From an uncultured Ellagibacter sp. (GTDB lineage Bacteria > Actinomycetota > Coriobacteriia > Coriobacteriales > Eggerthellaceae), in the NCBI GenBank assembly GCA_934663775.1, contig CAKUKU010000003.1, forward strand, positions 1 through 64,000: a DNA stretch of 64,000 bases, given 5' to 3'. A program made the position numbers and the translations under genes. The stretch's first letter is position 1. Every line of letters starts with the position of its first letter. Under the pieces are notes generated by a model. That model was not told the DNA's origin and ran no database searches. It was given only the letters and a program-made list of their open reading frames with translations. Below are positions 1 through 8,636 of the stretch, one piece after another.

Positions 1-48
1 GGATAGGGCGTTCCGCTCATGGGCGGCGCTTTTTCTTTCGATCGCGCA

Positions 49-90
49 GGGCCGCGGCCCCGGGGGCGACCCGGGGCCGCGGCCCTTTCT
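49..90 (+). terminator. Intrinsic terminator, perfect 16-bp stem
   Basis: Arms 49-64 and 70-85 are perfectly complementary around a 5-nt loop (GGCGA), followed by TTTCT. It ends transcription of a gene lying left of the window. Positions 91-244 show no gene that I can support. Confidence 0.85.
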
Positions 91-244
91 CGCTTTGCGC
101 TCGCGCGTTCCGAGTGCCCCGGCGGGCCCCGATCCTTGCGGCCCCGACCGCCTTCCATGCCGCTTCCCCCGCGCTCGCTGATCTTTTCTTGATGCGTTCG
201 GCCTTATGCGTTTGCCTACTTAGCGTGTTGATTCTTCGCTCTGT

Positions 245-274
245 TTCACCCATCTCTCTATGGGCGGGTATAAT
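245..274 (+). promoter_or_regulatory. Sigma-70-type promoter of the HEAT-like gene
   Basis: A perfect TATAAT -10 (269-274) lies 18 nt after a weak -35 TTCACC (245-250). It is about 40 nt upstream of the next start codon. Confidence 0.6.
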
Positions 275-315
275 GCTAGCTGTGAATTTGTGCATATTTG
301 AGAGGATTGACATTC

Positions 316-918
316 GTGGCCGAATATAGTGAGACTGTTCTGAACCTTGCAAAAATCTGCATTTTCGATCGCGAGACGCTCGGTAAAATCGTGGATTCAT
401 TAGCAACGGGTACCCGTCGTTCTCGGCAGCAGGCAGCTCAGGTTCTCGGGGCGATTTCACTCACGGATGTTTCCGCTGTTTCCCCTTTTAGCCAGAATCT
501 CGTCGATGCGCTTAACCGACCAGAGGCACAAACGCGATGGGAATGCCTCGATATCTTGACGCGTATCTGCGATGTTGATGCATCTCTTTGCGATGGGGCG
601 ATCGACGGCGCCGAGAACGCGCTTTTCGATGAGGAAAGCGGTACGCTTCATCTTTCCGCCATGCGCTTCCTTTGTAAGTTCGGTTCATTGTCTGAGCAGA
701 ATTCTGAGCGCGTTTGGCCACTCGTTGACGAGGGCATCCAGTGCTGGCACGGCGATTTGGAGTTTCAGGACATGCTCAATGCGCTCATTGAGTTTTCGAC
801 GGGCAAGCTTTCGTCTTCGGTGAAGAGCGAATTTGCCGATCGCATGCGCTTCGACTCGACGAATGGACGCGGTGCGCTCAAACGCAAGGCGACGACCATC
901 GTCGAGAACCTTTCTTAG
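316..918 (+). CDS. HEAT-repeat-like helical protein
   Basis: A 200-residue, mostly helical acidic protein without signal peptide or membrane segment, so probably cytoplasmic. Several stretches resemble HEAT units (helix-turn-helix with conserved Ala/Leu, e.g. RRSRQQAAQVLGAISL and LHLSAMRFLCKFGSL), suggesting a protein-protein scaffold; no catalytic motif is visible. I chose the GTG at 316 because AGAGGA lies 9 nt upstream. A TTG at 298 in the same frame would give 206 residues but has no ribosome-binding site. It stands alone between its own promoter and the dehydrogenase gene. Specific function unknown. Confidence 0.75.
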   Translation: MAEYSETVLNLAKICIFDRETLGKIVDSLATGTRRSRQQAAQVLGAISLTDVSAVSPFSQNLVDALNRPEAQTRWECLDILTRICDVDASLCDGAIDGAENALFDEESGTLHLSAMRFLCKFGSLSEQNSERVWPLVDEGIQCWHGDLEFQDMLNALIEFSTGKLSSSVKSEFADRMRFDSTNGRGALKRKATTIVENLS

Positions 919-1049
919 GGCTCGGTGCTTTCCGCGCTCCCTTGTTTTTCTGCCGCCGACTGCAATGTAACAATCGGCGGCTTTTCATCTGTCTATGCTT
1001 GATTCGTAATTGCGGGCATCGCGTCTGCGATGGACTGATTGGAGGACTT

Positions 1050-2141
1050 ATGGCTCGTCATGCGGTGACTTTAATTCCTGGCGATGGAATCGGCGTTGAA
1101 ACTTCGGCCGCCATGCAGCGCGTCGTCGAGGCAAGTGGCGCTAAAATCGATTGGGAAATTGCCGAGGCCGGCGCGCATTGCCTGGAAACTGAGGGTACGC
1201 CGCTTCCCGAATCGACCATCGAGGCTGTTAAGAGAAACAAGGTCGCCATTAAAGGGCCGATCACGACGCCTGTGGGGACCGGCTTTCGCAGCGTAAACGT
1301 CGCGCTTCGCAAGACTCTTGGACTCTACGTGTGCCTTCGCCCTGTCGTGTCGCTTCCGGGTGCTGGCGGACGCTACGATAACGTCGATCTTGTCATCGTT
1401 CGTGAGAACTCCGAGGATCTTTATGCTGGCGTGGAGTTCGAGGAGGGCTCCGAGGGCGCTCGTAAGCTGATCGATCTTTGTCGCGAGGAAGGTGCGGGCG
1501 CGATTCGCCCCGACTCCGGTATCTCGATCAAGCCGATTTCAGTCACTGCCTCGCAGGATATCGTGCGATATGCCTTCGAGTATGCCTTAAAGCACGGCCG
1601 TAAAAAGGTTACGGCTGCTCACAAGGCCAATATCATGAAGTACTCCGATGGGCTGTTCCTGCGCGAAGCGCGCGAGGTTGCCAAAGAGTACGGGGGTCGA
1701 GTGGCCTTTGACGACCGCATCATCGATGCGTTCTGCATGAATATGGTCACTGAGCCCTCGCAGTTCGATGTGGTGGTGTTTCCGAACCTCTACGGCGATA
1801 TCGCGAGCGACTTGGCGGCTGGCCTCGTGGGCGGTTTGGGCATCGCTCCCGGTGCGAACATCGGCAAGGAATACGCCGTGTTCGAGGCCGTTCACGGATC
1901 GGCTCCCGATATTGCTGGTCAGGATAAGGCGAACCCCACGGCCGAGATTCTTTCTGCTGCTATGATGCTCGATCATCTTGGCGAGCTTGAGACTGCCGCC
2001 CGCATTCGCCGCGCGGTTACTGACGTGTATGCGGCGGGCGAGTGCCTCACGGGCGACATCCGCAAGCTCACCGGCTCGGACAAGCCTGCGGCGAGCTGCA
2101 CCGAATTTACCGACGCGCTTATCAAGGCGCTCGAGAAATAG
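1050..2141 (+). CDS. icd: NAD-type isocitrate dehydrogenase (isocitrate/isopropylmalate dehydrogenase family)
   Basis: A 363-residue beta-decarboxylating dehydrogenase expected to convert isocitrate to 2-oxoglutarate and CO2 in the cytoplasm. Family signatures are the N-terminal LIPGDGIGVE (8-17), the substrate loop RSVNVALRKTLGLYVCLRP (80-98), RENSEDLYAG and NLYGDIASDLAAG. Residues 281-298 (VHGSAPDIAGQDKANPTA) align with the nucleotide-binding loop of E. coli Icd, but Asp287-Ile288 replace its NADP-selecting Lys344-Tyr345, so NAD+ is the expected coenzyme. The ATG at 1050 follows GGAGGA by 3 nt; longer in-frame starts lack support. Homoisocitrate or isopropylmalate specificity is less likely from the RSVNVALRK loop. 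Appears monocistronic. Confidence 0.9.
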   Translation: MARHAVTLIPGDGIGVETSAAMQRVVEASGAKIDWEIAEAGAHCLETEGTPLPESTIEAVKRNKVAIKGPITTPVGTGFRSVNVALRKTLGLYVCLRPVVSLPGAGGRYDNVDLVIVRENSEDLYAGVEFEEGSEGARKLIDLCREEGAGAIRPDSGISIKPISVTASQDIVRYAFEYALKHGRKKVTAAHKANIMKYSDGLFLREAREVAKEYGGRVAFDDRIIDAFCMNMVTEPSQFDVVVFPNLYGDIASDLAAGLVGGLGIAPGANIGKEYAVFEAVHGSAPDIAGQDKANPTAEILSAAMMLDHLGELETAARIRRAVTDVYAAGECLTGDIRKLTGSDKPAASCTEFTDALIKALEK

Positions 2142-2184
2142 CGCGCGAAGCCCGTTTCCTCAGGGTAAAAGGACGGTAACGGAT

Positions 2185-2215
2185 ATGCCCGGTCTCGCGA
2201 GAGGCTGGGCATTTT
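2185..2215 (+). terminator. Terminator after icd
   Basis: 12-bp stem (2185-2196 with 2201-2212, two wobble pairs) with a GCGA loop and a short T tract. A TATAGT -10-like hexamer (2220-2225) immediately follows and may start transcription of the next gene. Confidence 0.7.
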
Positions 2216-2257
2216 CGTGTATAGTGGGGAAAATTACCATCTCAAGGAGGGATTCAC

Positions 2258-4159
2258 TTGAAGCAACCATCCGGACTCGACGCTTTGCTCGAAGCGCTTA
2301 AGCAATCCGGCATGAACACCGACTCGTTCGGCTCGCCGTTCGGCGGCGGCGAAGCCGGCGACTCTTCGCGTGGCGCAGATGATTCGGGCGCCTCCCGTGG
2401 GTCGCAGCGACCGAAAACATCACATGTAGAGGTTCCTAACATTGTGGAAAACATGAAGTCGTGGAGCAGGAAGGCGATTGTCGTTGCGGTTATCGTGCTC
2501 ATCGTTGTGATTCTCGCCGCGTACTGGTGGTTCCATCCACCCATTAACATCCACAGCGTCGACACGTGGCTGTTTGTGGCGGTGTTGGTGTTGCTGCCTT
2601 CGTTCCTGTTCTTCCGCGCCCGCTCGGCGAGCTACAAAGAGGGAAAGGGCAAGCGCGAGCGCAGCGAGGGCAAGGCGAAGACATTCAAGACGCTCTCCTT
2701 CATCCCCGTCGTCGTTGCTGTCGTGGGCGTTGTGGGCGCGATCATGTCGCTCTCGCTTTTCCCGGGCAATGCGGCGAAGTACGCCACCGTGCTCGACACC
2801 GTCGATCATGACTTCGCCTCCGATATCCAGGAGGTGAACTACTCGGAGATCCCGGTGATCGACCGTGACTCCGCGATTCTGCTCGGCAATCGCGAGATGG
2901 GCTCGATCCCCGAGTACGTGAGCCAGTTCGAGATCTCGTCCCTCTACAGCCAAATCAACTATCAGGGCACTCCGGTTCGCGTGAGCCCGCTCGGGTACGC
3001 CGACCTGTTCAAGTGGCTTACCAATCGCGAGTCGGGTATTCCCGCCTATGCGCTTGTGGACATGACGACGCAGGACGCGCAGATCGTGAGGCTCGGCGAC
3101 AATGCGATTTTCTACTCGCAATCCGAGCCGCTTGCGCGCAACATCGATCGCTACGTGCAGTTGAAGTACCCCTTCTACATGTTTGACGAGAAGTCGTTCG
3201 AGATCGATGAGGAGGGCAATCCGTGGTGGGTCTGCCCGGTTCAGTCGCGCACCATCGGGCTGTTCGGCGGCACGACGATCGATCGCGTCGTCATGGTGAA
3301 CGCGACGACGGGCGAGTGCACCGACATTTCAATCGACGACGTCCCCGAGTGGGTCGATCGCGCGTATCCTGCGGAGCTTTTGATCGAGCAGTACAACTGG
3401 TCGGGCGCATACAAGGACGGCTGGCTCAATAGCTGGCTCGGCCAGAAGAACGTGGTGCAGACCACGCCCGGCACCGACGGGAACGTTGGCTACAACTACA
3501 TCGCGAAAGACGATGACGTGTGGGTCTACACCGGCGTCACTTCGGCGACGGCCGACAACTCCATCGTCGGATTCGTGCTGGTGAACCAGCGCACGGCGGA
3601 GTCGCATTTCTACTCGGTCGCGGGCGCTACGGAGGAGTCGGCGATGCAGTCCGCCGAGGGTCAGGTGCAGAACTTGCGCTACACGGCGACGTTCCCGCTA
3701 CTCATCAATGTGGCGAACCAGCCGACGTACTTCATGGCGTTGAAGGACAGCGCGGGGCTTGTGAAGAAGTTCGCGATGATCGATATCCAGCGCTACCAGA
3801 ACGTGGCGGTCGGCGATACGGTCGCGGAGTGCCAGAAGTCCTACGAGGCGCTTCTGGCGACGAACGGCGTCGATACGGGAGATTCCACGCCGACGGACGT
3901 GAAGCAGGCAAAGGGCATCATTGCGACGATGGCGCAGGCGGTCATCGAGGGGAATTCTCACTACTATGTGACGCTTCAGGGCGATTCCTCGATCTACGAT
4001 TTCCCGCTGCCCGGCATGCTCGAGATTGTTGCCTACTCGGCTGGTGATGAGATTTCCTTCACCTACGTCGACGCTGCTACGACGGCATTTCCCGCTCAAT
4101 CTATCGACAGTGTGAAGACGGCGGGAACCGAGCAGAAAATCGTTGACACCACAGTGTAG
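2258..4159 (+). CDS. Unknown membrane protein with large extracytoplasmic domain
   Basis: 633 residues. A polar Gly/Ser-rich segment (1-60) is followed by three hydrophobic helices at about 67-90, 103-122 and 147-168, then a soluble domain of some 460 residues probably outside the membrane. That domain contains YPFYMFDEKSFEIDEEGNPW, typical of a poorly characterised family of large Gram-positive membrane proteins, and two beta-rich segments, but no catalytic motif I recognise. The start is TTG 2258, with AAGGAGG 7 nt upstream. The last codons lie just before the rplJ promoter. Function unknown; a cell-envelope role is only an inference. Confidence 0.75.
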   Translation: MKQPSGLDALLEALKQSGMNTDSFGSPFGGGEAGDSSRGADDSGASRGSQRPKTSHVEVPNIVENMKSWSRKAIVVAVIVLIVVILAAYWWFHPPINIHSVDTWLFVAVLVLLPSFLFFRARSASYKEGKGKRERSEGKAKTFKTLSFIPVVVAVVGVVGAIMSLSLFPGNAAKYATVLDTVDHDFASDIQEVNYSEIPVIDRDSAILLGNREMGSIPEYVSQFEISSLYSQINYQGTPVRVSPLGYADLFKWLTNRESGIPAYALVDMTTQDAQIVRLGDNAIFYSQSEPLARNIDRYVQLKYPFYMFDEKSFEIDEEGNPWWVCPVQSRTIGLFGGTTIDRVVMVNATTGECTDISIDDVPEWVDRAYPAELLIEQYNWSGAYKDGWLNSWLGQKNVVQTTPGTDGNVGYNYIAKDDDVWVYTGVTSATADNSIVGFVLVNQRTAESHFYSVAGATEESAMQSAEGQVQNLRYTATFPLLINVANQPTYFMALKDSAGLVKKFAMIDIQRYQNVAVGDTVAECQKSYEALLATNGVDTGDSTPTDVKQAKGIIATMAQAVIEGNSHYYVTLQGDSSIYDFPLPGMLEIVAYSAGDEISFTYVDAATTAFPAQSIDSVKTAGTEQKIVDTTV

Positions 4160-4170
4160 AAGCGTATCAT
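4143..4170 (+). promoter_or_regulatory. Promoter of rplJ-rplL
   Basis: Consensus -35 TTGACA (4143-4148), 16-nt spacer, -10 TATCAT (4165-4170). The -35 lies inside the 3' end of the preceding gene. Strong match, as expected for a ribosomal protein operon. Confidence 0.8.
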
Positions 4171-4177
4171 ATAAGAG

Positions 4178-4275
4178 CTGCTTTAAAGTAGCATCAGATG
4201 GAATTGTTCCGCTGCCCAAGACAGCAGGCACCGAAAGGTTTAATCGCATGAACATGCGGCCCGCCGAGGTGGTTA
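4178..4275 (+). ncRNA. Ribosomal protein L10 leader
   Basis: The untranslated leader has the hallmarks of the L10 autoregulatory leader: a helix-forming GCTGC/GTAGC pair near 4178-4192, CAAGACAGCAGG around 4218, TTAATC near 4240 and CCGCCGAGGT at 4261-4270. In known systems the L10(L12)4 complex binds this kink-turn RNA and represses its own operon. The downstream hairpin with a T tract at 4294-4334 suggests transcription attenuation. Confidence 0.85.
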
Positions 4276-4293
4276 TCTAAGCGTTGAGCTTTG

Positions 4294-4334
4294 ACGACCC
4301 CTGCTGTCCTGCGACGGTGGGGGTCGTTTCGTTT
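4294..4334 (+). terminator. Attenuator/terminator hairpin of the L10 leader
   Basis: Stem ACGACCCC (4294-4301) with GGGGTCGT (4320-4327), followed by TTCGTTT, 60 nt ahead of rplJ. Its place directly after the L10 leader makes it the likely regulated terminator. Confidence 0.75.
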
Positions 4335-4395
4335 CTTCGAACGCGGCTCCACCCTACGGGGCGGAACTCGAGTTTGAGGAAAAGGAGGTGTACGA

Positions 4396-4917
4396 ATGCC
4401 CAACGCAAAGAATCAAGAAATGCTCGCCAACGTCAAGGCGGACCTCGATTCCACTTCTGCGGTGTGGGTCGTGAACTACTGCGGCCTCACAGTGAAGCAG
4501 ATCCAGGAACTTCGCCGCAACGTGCGCGAGGCGGGCGCTGTCATGAAGGTGTACAAGAACACCCTTATGCACATCGCCCTGTCCGACGCCGAGTTGCCGA
4601 CGCTCGACGACATGCTTCAGGGTCCGAGCGCGTTCGTGTTCTGCGGTGACGATGTGGCGGCTGCTGCTAAGGCCGTCAAAGAGTTCGCCAAGGACAACGA
4701 CGTTCTCCAGATCAAGGGCGGCATCATGGATGGCGCTGCCGTTTCTGCTGCCGAGGTGGAAGCGATTGCTTCTCTGCCTTCCCGCGAAGAGCTCTACGCT
4801 CACATCGCCGCTGCAATCAACGGTGTGGCTCAGGGTCTCGCGACCGCCATCGCCGGCGTGCCGCGCGGCCTGGCTCAGGTCACCAAGGCTGTGGCCGACC
4901 AGAAGGAAGCTGCCTAA
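4396..4917 (+). CDS. rplJ: 50S ribosomal protein L10
   Basis: 173 residues, the normal length. It forms the base of the ribosomal stalk, binding 23S rRNA with its N-terminal half and L7/L12 dimers with its C-terminal helix. Family segments include VWVVNYCGLTVKQIQELR and VMKVYKNTLMHIAL. The ATG follows AAAGGAGGTG. First gene of the rplJ-rplL operon; L10 should bind its own leader at 4178-4275 and repress synthesis. Confidence 0.98.
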   Translation: MPNAKNQEMLANVKADLDSTSAVWVVNYCGLTVKQIQELRRNVREAGAVMKVYKNTLMHIALSDAELPTLDDMLQGPSAFVFCGDDVAAAAKAVKEFAKDNDVLQIKGGIMDGAAVSAAEVEAIASLPSREELYAHIAAAINGVAQGLATAIAGVPRGLAQVTKAVADQKEAA

Positions 4918-4963
4918 CATCAGCTCGTGCGGCCTGAGAGACGCCGCATAACGAAAAAAATTC

Positions 4964-4982
4964 GGTCGGGAAGACCCCGACC
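4964..4982 (+). other. Intergenic hairpin between rplJ and rplL
   Basis: GGTCGGG (4964-4970) pairs with CCCGACC (4976-4982). There is only a weak T tract, so it may be a processing or partial-attenuation site; rplL is usually made in about four-fold excess over rplJ. Confidence 0.4.
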
Positions 4983-5001
4983 CCTTTGAAAGGAAACTAA
5001 C

Positions 5002-5376
5002 ATGGCTGTTACTCGCGAAGAGATCATTGAGGCTCTGAAGGAGATGTCCCTGCTCGAGGCTTCCGAGCTCGTGAAGGACATCGAGGAGACCTTTGGCGTG
5101 TCCGCCGCTGCTCCCGTTGCCGTCGCTGCTGCTCCGGCTGCTGGCGCTGCTGCCGCTGAGGAGAAGTCTGACTTCGACGTCGTCCTCGAGGGCTTCGGCG
5201 ACAACAAGATCGCCGTCATCAAGGTTGTCCGTGAGATCACCGGTCTCGGCCTCAAGGAAGCTAAGGAAGTTGTCGAGAACGCTCCTAAGGCTATCCAGGA
5301 AGGCGTTGCCAAGGACAAGGCTGAGGAAATCAAGGCCAAGCTCGAAGAGGCTGGCGCGGCTGTCACCCTCAAGTAA
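5002..5376 (+). CDS. rplL: 50S ribosomal protein L7/L12
   Basis: 124 residues. The N-terminal dimerisation domain, an Ala-rich hinge (about 34-52) and the conserved C-terminal domain that contacts translation GTPases ([20 protein letters not shown]) are all present. Multiple copies bind L10 to form the stalk. The ATG follows GAAAGGAA. It lies 84 nt downstream of rplJ and is followed by a strong terminator. Confidence 0.98.
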   Translation: MAVTREEIIEALKEMSLLEASELVKDIEETFGVSAAAPVAVAAAPAAGAAAAEEKSDFDVVLEGFGDNKIAVIKVVREITGLGLKEAKEVVENAPKAIQEGVAKDKAEEIKAKLEEAGAAVTLK

Positions 5377-5404
5377 CTCGACTCTTTTAGATTCGCAGTT
5401 CGAA

Positions 5405-5431
5405 AGACCCTCCTTCGGGAGGGTCTTTTTT
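5405..5431 (+). terminator. Terminator of the rplJ-rplL operon
   Basis: Perfect 9-bp stem AGACCCTCC/GGAGGGTCT with a TTCG tetraloop, then TTTTT. Confidence 0.95.
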
Positions 5432-5506
5432 ACGCCACGGTAACGAGGGGTGCGGCTTTCCCCGCTTATGCCCTATAGTGGGGCAAACTATGAAAGGAGC
5501 ATCTCG

Positions 5507-6391
5507 GTGCGGCAAGGGTATTTCAAGACGGCATGGAGCGACATCGTTCAGTCGCCGCACTGGGTGACGCGCATCCTTCTGCTGGCGCTTTTGGGATTCA
5601 TCCCCGTGTTCGGTTGGATTGTTATTGCGGGGTATCTTTGGGGCTGGGCCCGCGATGTGGCATGGGGGGTGCGCACGCCGCTCCCCGAGCGCATTTTCGA
5701 GAACTCTGACGGGCTTCTTTACTCGCGCGGCTTCTTCGCGGCGATTATCGCCATCGTGTGCTATGCGGTGGTGAGCCTTGTCCAGGGCCTTGGGCACGTG
5801 ATCTCGTCGGGAAGCGTTGCCGGGGTCACGTTCGTTTGGGGCGACGTGCACTCGATTTACCACGCTTTTGCGCCTTTGGGGGTTGTCTCGGGCGCTCTTG
5901 CGTTGTTCTCGTTCGTTGTGGTGTGTGCCCTCGCGCTCATTATCAAGCTGTTCGAGTGGACGGGTACGATGCGCATGTCGGTTTACGGTCGCCTGTCCGC
6001 CGGATTTCAGGTTTCGCGTCTGTGGGCGATGATTCGCCACGACTACAAGGGTATCCTTCGGGTCCTTGGCATGTTCGTCGTGATTTCGGCCGTGTCGATG
6101 GCGATTCTCTGTCTGGCCGTTGGCCTTGCGCTTCTTGCAGCGGGCCTTTTCGCTGCGCTGTTCGCGACTACGGGCGTGCATATGTCGAACGCTTCGTTTC
6201 TGCTCGTGATTGCGGCGGTGATGCTCGTGCTTCTCACCGTGATCGCGATAGCGGTGCTCGCATCGTTTCTCGGCGTTTTGGGATTCGCGCTTGTTACCCG
6301 CGCGATAGGCTACTGGACAAGCCAGTTCGACGTTGCGAATTGGAAAGGGCAAGACGACCCGATGCCCTTCGAGCTCACGGGTACGCGGTAA
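5507..6391 (+). CDS. DUF4013-like integral membrane protein
   Basis: 294 residues with about six hydrophobic helices and little soluble sequence. The N-terminal part (WVTRILLLALLGFIPVFGW, then GYLWGWARDVAWG and PLPE) resembles DUF4013, a family of bacterial and archaeal membrane proteins of unknown role. The GTG at 5507 has AAAGGAG 7 nt upstream; a longer in-frame reading from 5450 has none. TATAGT at 5474-5479 is a possible -10. It is followed by a bidirectional terminator shared with the convergent metal-efflux operon. Confidence 0.8.
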   Translation: MRQGYFKTAWSDIVQSPHWVTRILLLALLGFIPVFGWIVIAGYLWGWARDVAWGVRTPLPERIFENSDGLLYSRGFFAAIIAIVCYAVVSLVQGLGHVISSGSVAGVTFVWGDVHSIYHAFAPLGVVSGALALFSFVVVCALALIIKLFEWTGTMRMSVYGRLSAGFQVSRLWAMIRHDYKGILRVLGMFVVISAVSMAILCLAVGLALLAAGLFAALFATTGVHMSNASFLLVIAAVMLVLLTVIAIAVLASFLGVLGFALVTRAIGYWTSQFDVANWKGQDDPMPFELTGTR

Positions 6392-6425
6392 GGCGAATAA
6401 TCCCAGGTTGCATGCCCGAAAACGA

Positions 6426-6460
6426 GCGAGGCCGCCCCATCTAGGAACGGCCTCGCTTTT
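6426..6460. terminator. Bidirectional terminator
   Basis: GCGAGGCCG (6426-6434) pairs with CGGCCTCGC (6448-6456). TTTT follows on the plus strand and TCGTTTTC on the minus strand, so it serves both the DUF4013-like gene and the converging P-type ATPase gene. Confidence 0.85.
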
Positions 6461-6493
6461 GTGCGCGGCGGATTTTCGCGTTTCATTTTCGCA

Positions 6494-8407
6494 TTACAGG
6501 TTCTTCACGCTCATGCAGCGCATCGCGTTTAAGATGGCGATGATGGCGACGCCCACGTCGGCGAACACGGCGAGCCACATGTTGGCGATGCCGAGTGCTG
6601 CCAAGATGAGCACGATGAGCTTCACTCCCAGGGCGAAGACGATGTTTTGCCAGGCGATGCCCATCGTTTTGCGCGCGATGCGGATGGCGCGCGCGATGTT
6701 TGAGGGCTTGTCGTCCATGAGCACGATGTCGGCGGCCTCGATGGCAGCGTCCGAGCCCATTGCCCCCATGGCGATGCCGATGTCGGCGCGGGTGAGCACC
6801 GGCGCGTCGTTGATGCCGTCGCCCACGAACGCGAGCGTGCCCTTGCTCGACGTGCTATCGATGAGCCGCTCGACTTCCTCGACTTTGTTCTGGGGGAGAA
6901 GCGAGGCGCGGTATTCGTCAATTCCGAGCTTCTCGGCGACGGCGCGGGCGACATCCTCTCGGTCGCCGGTGAGCATGACGGTGCGCTTCACCCCCGCCGC
7001 CTTCAAGCTTGCGATGGCCTCCGCGGCGTCGTCCTTCACGACGTCGGCGATGACGATGTGACCGATGTAGGAGCCGTCGAGTGAGACGTGCAGGATGGTC
7101 CCCGTAAGCTCGCATTCGTTCCAGGCGATGCTGTCCGCCATCATGAGCTTCTCGTTGCCGACAGTGACGATGTGCTCGTCGACGTGGGCGCGCACTCCGT
7201 GACCGCTTTCTTCTTTGACATCTTTGATGCGCCCGCGGTCGATTTCGCCTGAGTAGGCGGCCCTCACCGACAGTGCGATGGGGTGGTCGGAGTACGTCTC
7301 GGCGTATGCCGCGAAAGAAAGGATGAGGTCGGGGTCGACGCCCGCTTCTGCATGCACGGCCACGACGTTGAAGGTGCCGTTGGTGAGCGTGCCCGTCTTG
7401 TCGAAGACGACGGTCTCGGCCTTGGCGACGGTCTCGAGGTAGTTAGACCCCTTCACAAGGATGCCACACTTCGAGGCGCCGCCGATGCCGCCGAAAAACG
7501 ACAGCGGCACGGAGATGACGAGCGCGCAGGGGCAGCTCACGACAAGGAACGTGAGCCCGCGCAAGATCCAGTCCGACCAGGCGCCTACGCCGAGAAGCGG
7601 CGGGACAACGGCGAGGATCAGCGCTACGATGACGACGATCGGCGTATAGTAGCGGGCGAAGCGCGTGATGAAATTCTCGGTGCGCGCCTTCTTTTCCGAG
7701 GCATTCTCGACAAGCTCAAGGATGCGGCTGACCGTCGATTCGCCGAAGGGTTTCGTCGTGCGGATAGTGAGCACGCCCGTGAGGCTCACGCAGCCGGAGA
7801 ACACCTCGGCGCCCTCTTCGACGACGCGCGGGACGGCTTCGCCGGTGAGTGCCGCGGTGTCGAGCTGGGACGCGCCTTTCACGACGACGCCGTCGATGGG
7901 AATGCGCTCGCCCGCCTTCACGATGATCTCGTCGCCGACTTCCACCTCGTCAGGGTCGACCTCAACAAGTTCGCCATCTTGCATGACGTTCGCGTAGTCG
8001 GGCGCGATGTCCATCATGTCGGCGATGGACTTGCGGCTTTTGCCGACGGCGTAGCTCTGGAAGAGCTCTCCCACCTGGTAGAACAGCATAACCGCGGCAC
8101 CTTCTGCCATGTGCGGCCCCGTTTCGGGGAAAAACACCATGGCGAACGCGCCGACGGTCGCGATGGTCATGAGGAGGTTCTCGTCGAAGACTTGGCCGTG
8201 GCCGATGTTCTTGACGGCTTTGGCGACGACGTCGTAGCCGGCGATGAGGTAGGGGATGAGGAAGAGCGCGAACTCGAGGTAGACGGCGTTCGTCTCGCTG
8301 CCGAGCCACGCGTCAAGCGGAAGGAACTCCGTTGCCGCGAAGACGACGAAGAAGATTGCGAGCGCGACGATGATGCGGTTGCGCCATTTGATCTGCTTTT
8401 TGTTCAT
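6494..8407 (-). CDS. zntA: P1B-type Zn2+/Cd2+/Pb2+-exporting ATPase
   Basis: 637 residues. Motifs in order: actuator TGE (188-190), metal-site SCPCAL with Cys292-Pro-Cys294 in a membrane helix, phosphorylation DKTGTLT (Asp336), HP (375-376), GDGINDAP (529-536), and Lys596 with Asp618-x-Gly in the last helices. CPC plus the late Lys and DxG define the P1B-2 group, which exports divalent soft metals. It lacks the usual N-terminal metal-binding domain and begins only about ten residues before its first helix; a separate HMA protein is encoded upstream at 8637-8855. It is the last gene of the operon beginning at 9365, separated from the others by a 33-bp inverted repeat. Confidence 0.95.
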   Translation of the reverse strand: MNKKQIKWRNRIIVALAIFFVVFAATEFLPLDAWLGSETNAVYLEFALFLIPYLIAGYDVVAKAVKNIGHGQVFDENLLMTIATVGAFAMVFFPETGPHMAEGAAVMLFYQVGELFQSYAVGKSRKSIADMMDIAPDYANVMQDGELVEVDPDEVEVGDEIIVKAGERIPIDGVVVKGASQLDTAALTGEAVPRVVEEGAEVFSGCVSLTGVLTIRTTKPFGESTVSRILELVENASEKKARTENFITRFARYYTPIVVIVALILAVVPPLLGVGAWSDWILRGLTFLVVSCPCALVISVPLSFFGGIGGASKCGILVKGSNYLETVAKAETVVFDKTGTLTNGTFNVVAVHAEAGVDPDLILSFAAYAETYSDHPIALSVRAAYSGEIDRGRIKDVKEESGHGVRAHVDEHIVTVGNEKLMMADSIAWNECELTGTILHVSLDGSYIGHIVIADVVKDDAAEAIASLKAAGVKRTVMLTGDREDVARAVAEKLGIDEYRASLLPQNKVEEVERLIDSTSSKGTLAFVGDGINDAPVLTRADIGIAMGAMGSDAAIEAADIVLMDDKPSNIARAIRIARKTMGIAWQNIVFALGVKLIVLILAALGIANMWLAVFADVGVAIIAILNAMRCMSVKNL

Positions 8408-8424
8408 GGGTGGTAGGCCTGTCC

Positions 8425-8597
8425 GTTTTCTGTCGAGGAGGCGAGGCGGTTTTTGGCTCCCCGCTTCGCTGTTCGGTGAAACGCTTCGCGTTTCACCTCA
8501 TGCGCTGCGCTCTTTCATGCTTTATTCGGCGCGCTTCGCGCGCATTATGTGGCTTTCAAGAGTCGCCAAAAACCGCCTCGCCTCCTCGACAGAAAAC
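8425..8597. repeat. 173-bp palindromic element with 33-bp perfect inverted ends (element A)
   Basis: Positions 8425-8457 and 8565-8597 are perfect reverse complements over 33 bp. The 107-bp interior holds smaller palindromes: GGTGAAACGC/GCGTTTCACC around a TTC loop, and GCGCGC-TTC-type hairpins containing the stable mini-hairpin GCGAAGC three times on the minus strand. No target duplication is visible. It lies in the transcribed spacer between the HMA gene and the ATPase gene, so it should form a long stem in the mRNA. Confidence 0.85.
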
Positions 8598-8636
8598 TAC
8601 TTTGAAAGGAAGCAGGGCTGTTGTTTGCCTGTCGAA

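Noticed and set aside
1..300. A tRNA or small-RNA gene at the left edge
   Set aside because: Only a terminator hairpin and a promoter are visible; no cloverleaf can be drawn.
7283..8416. A 377-codon plus-strand frame rich in His, Asp and Arg
   Set aside because: Exactly opposite the P1B-ATPase with its motifs; composition is typical of antisense shadow.
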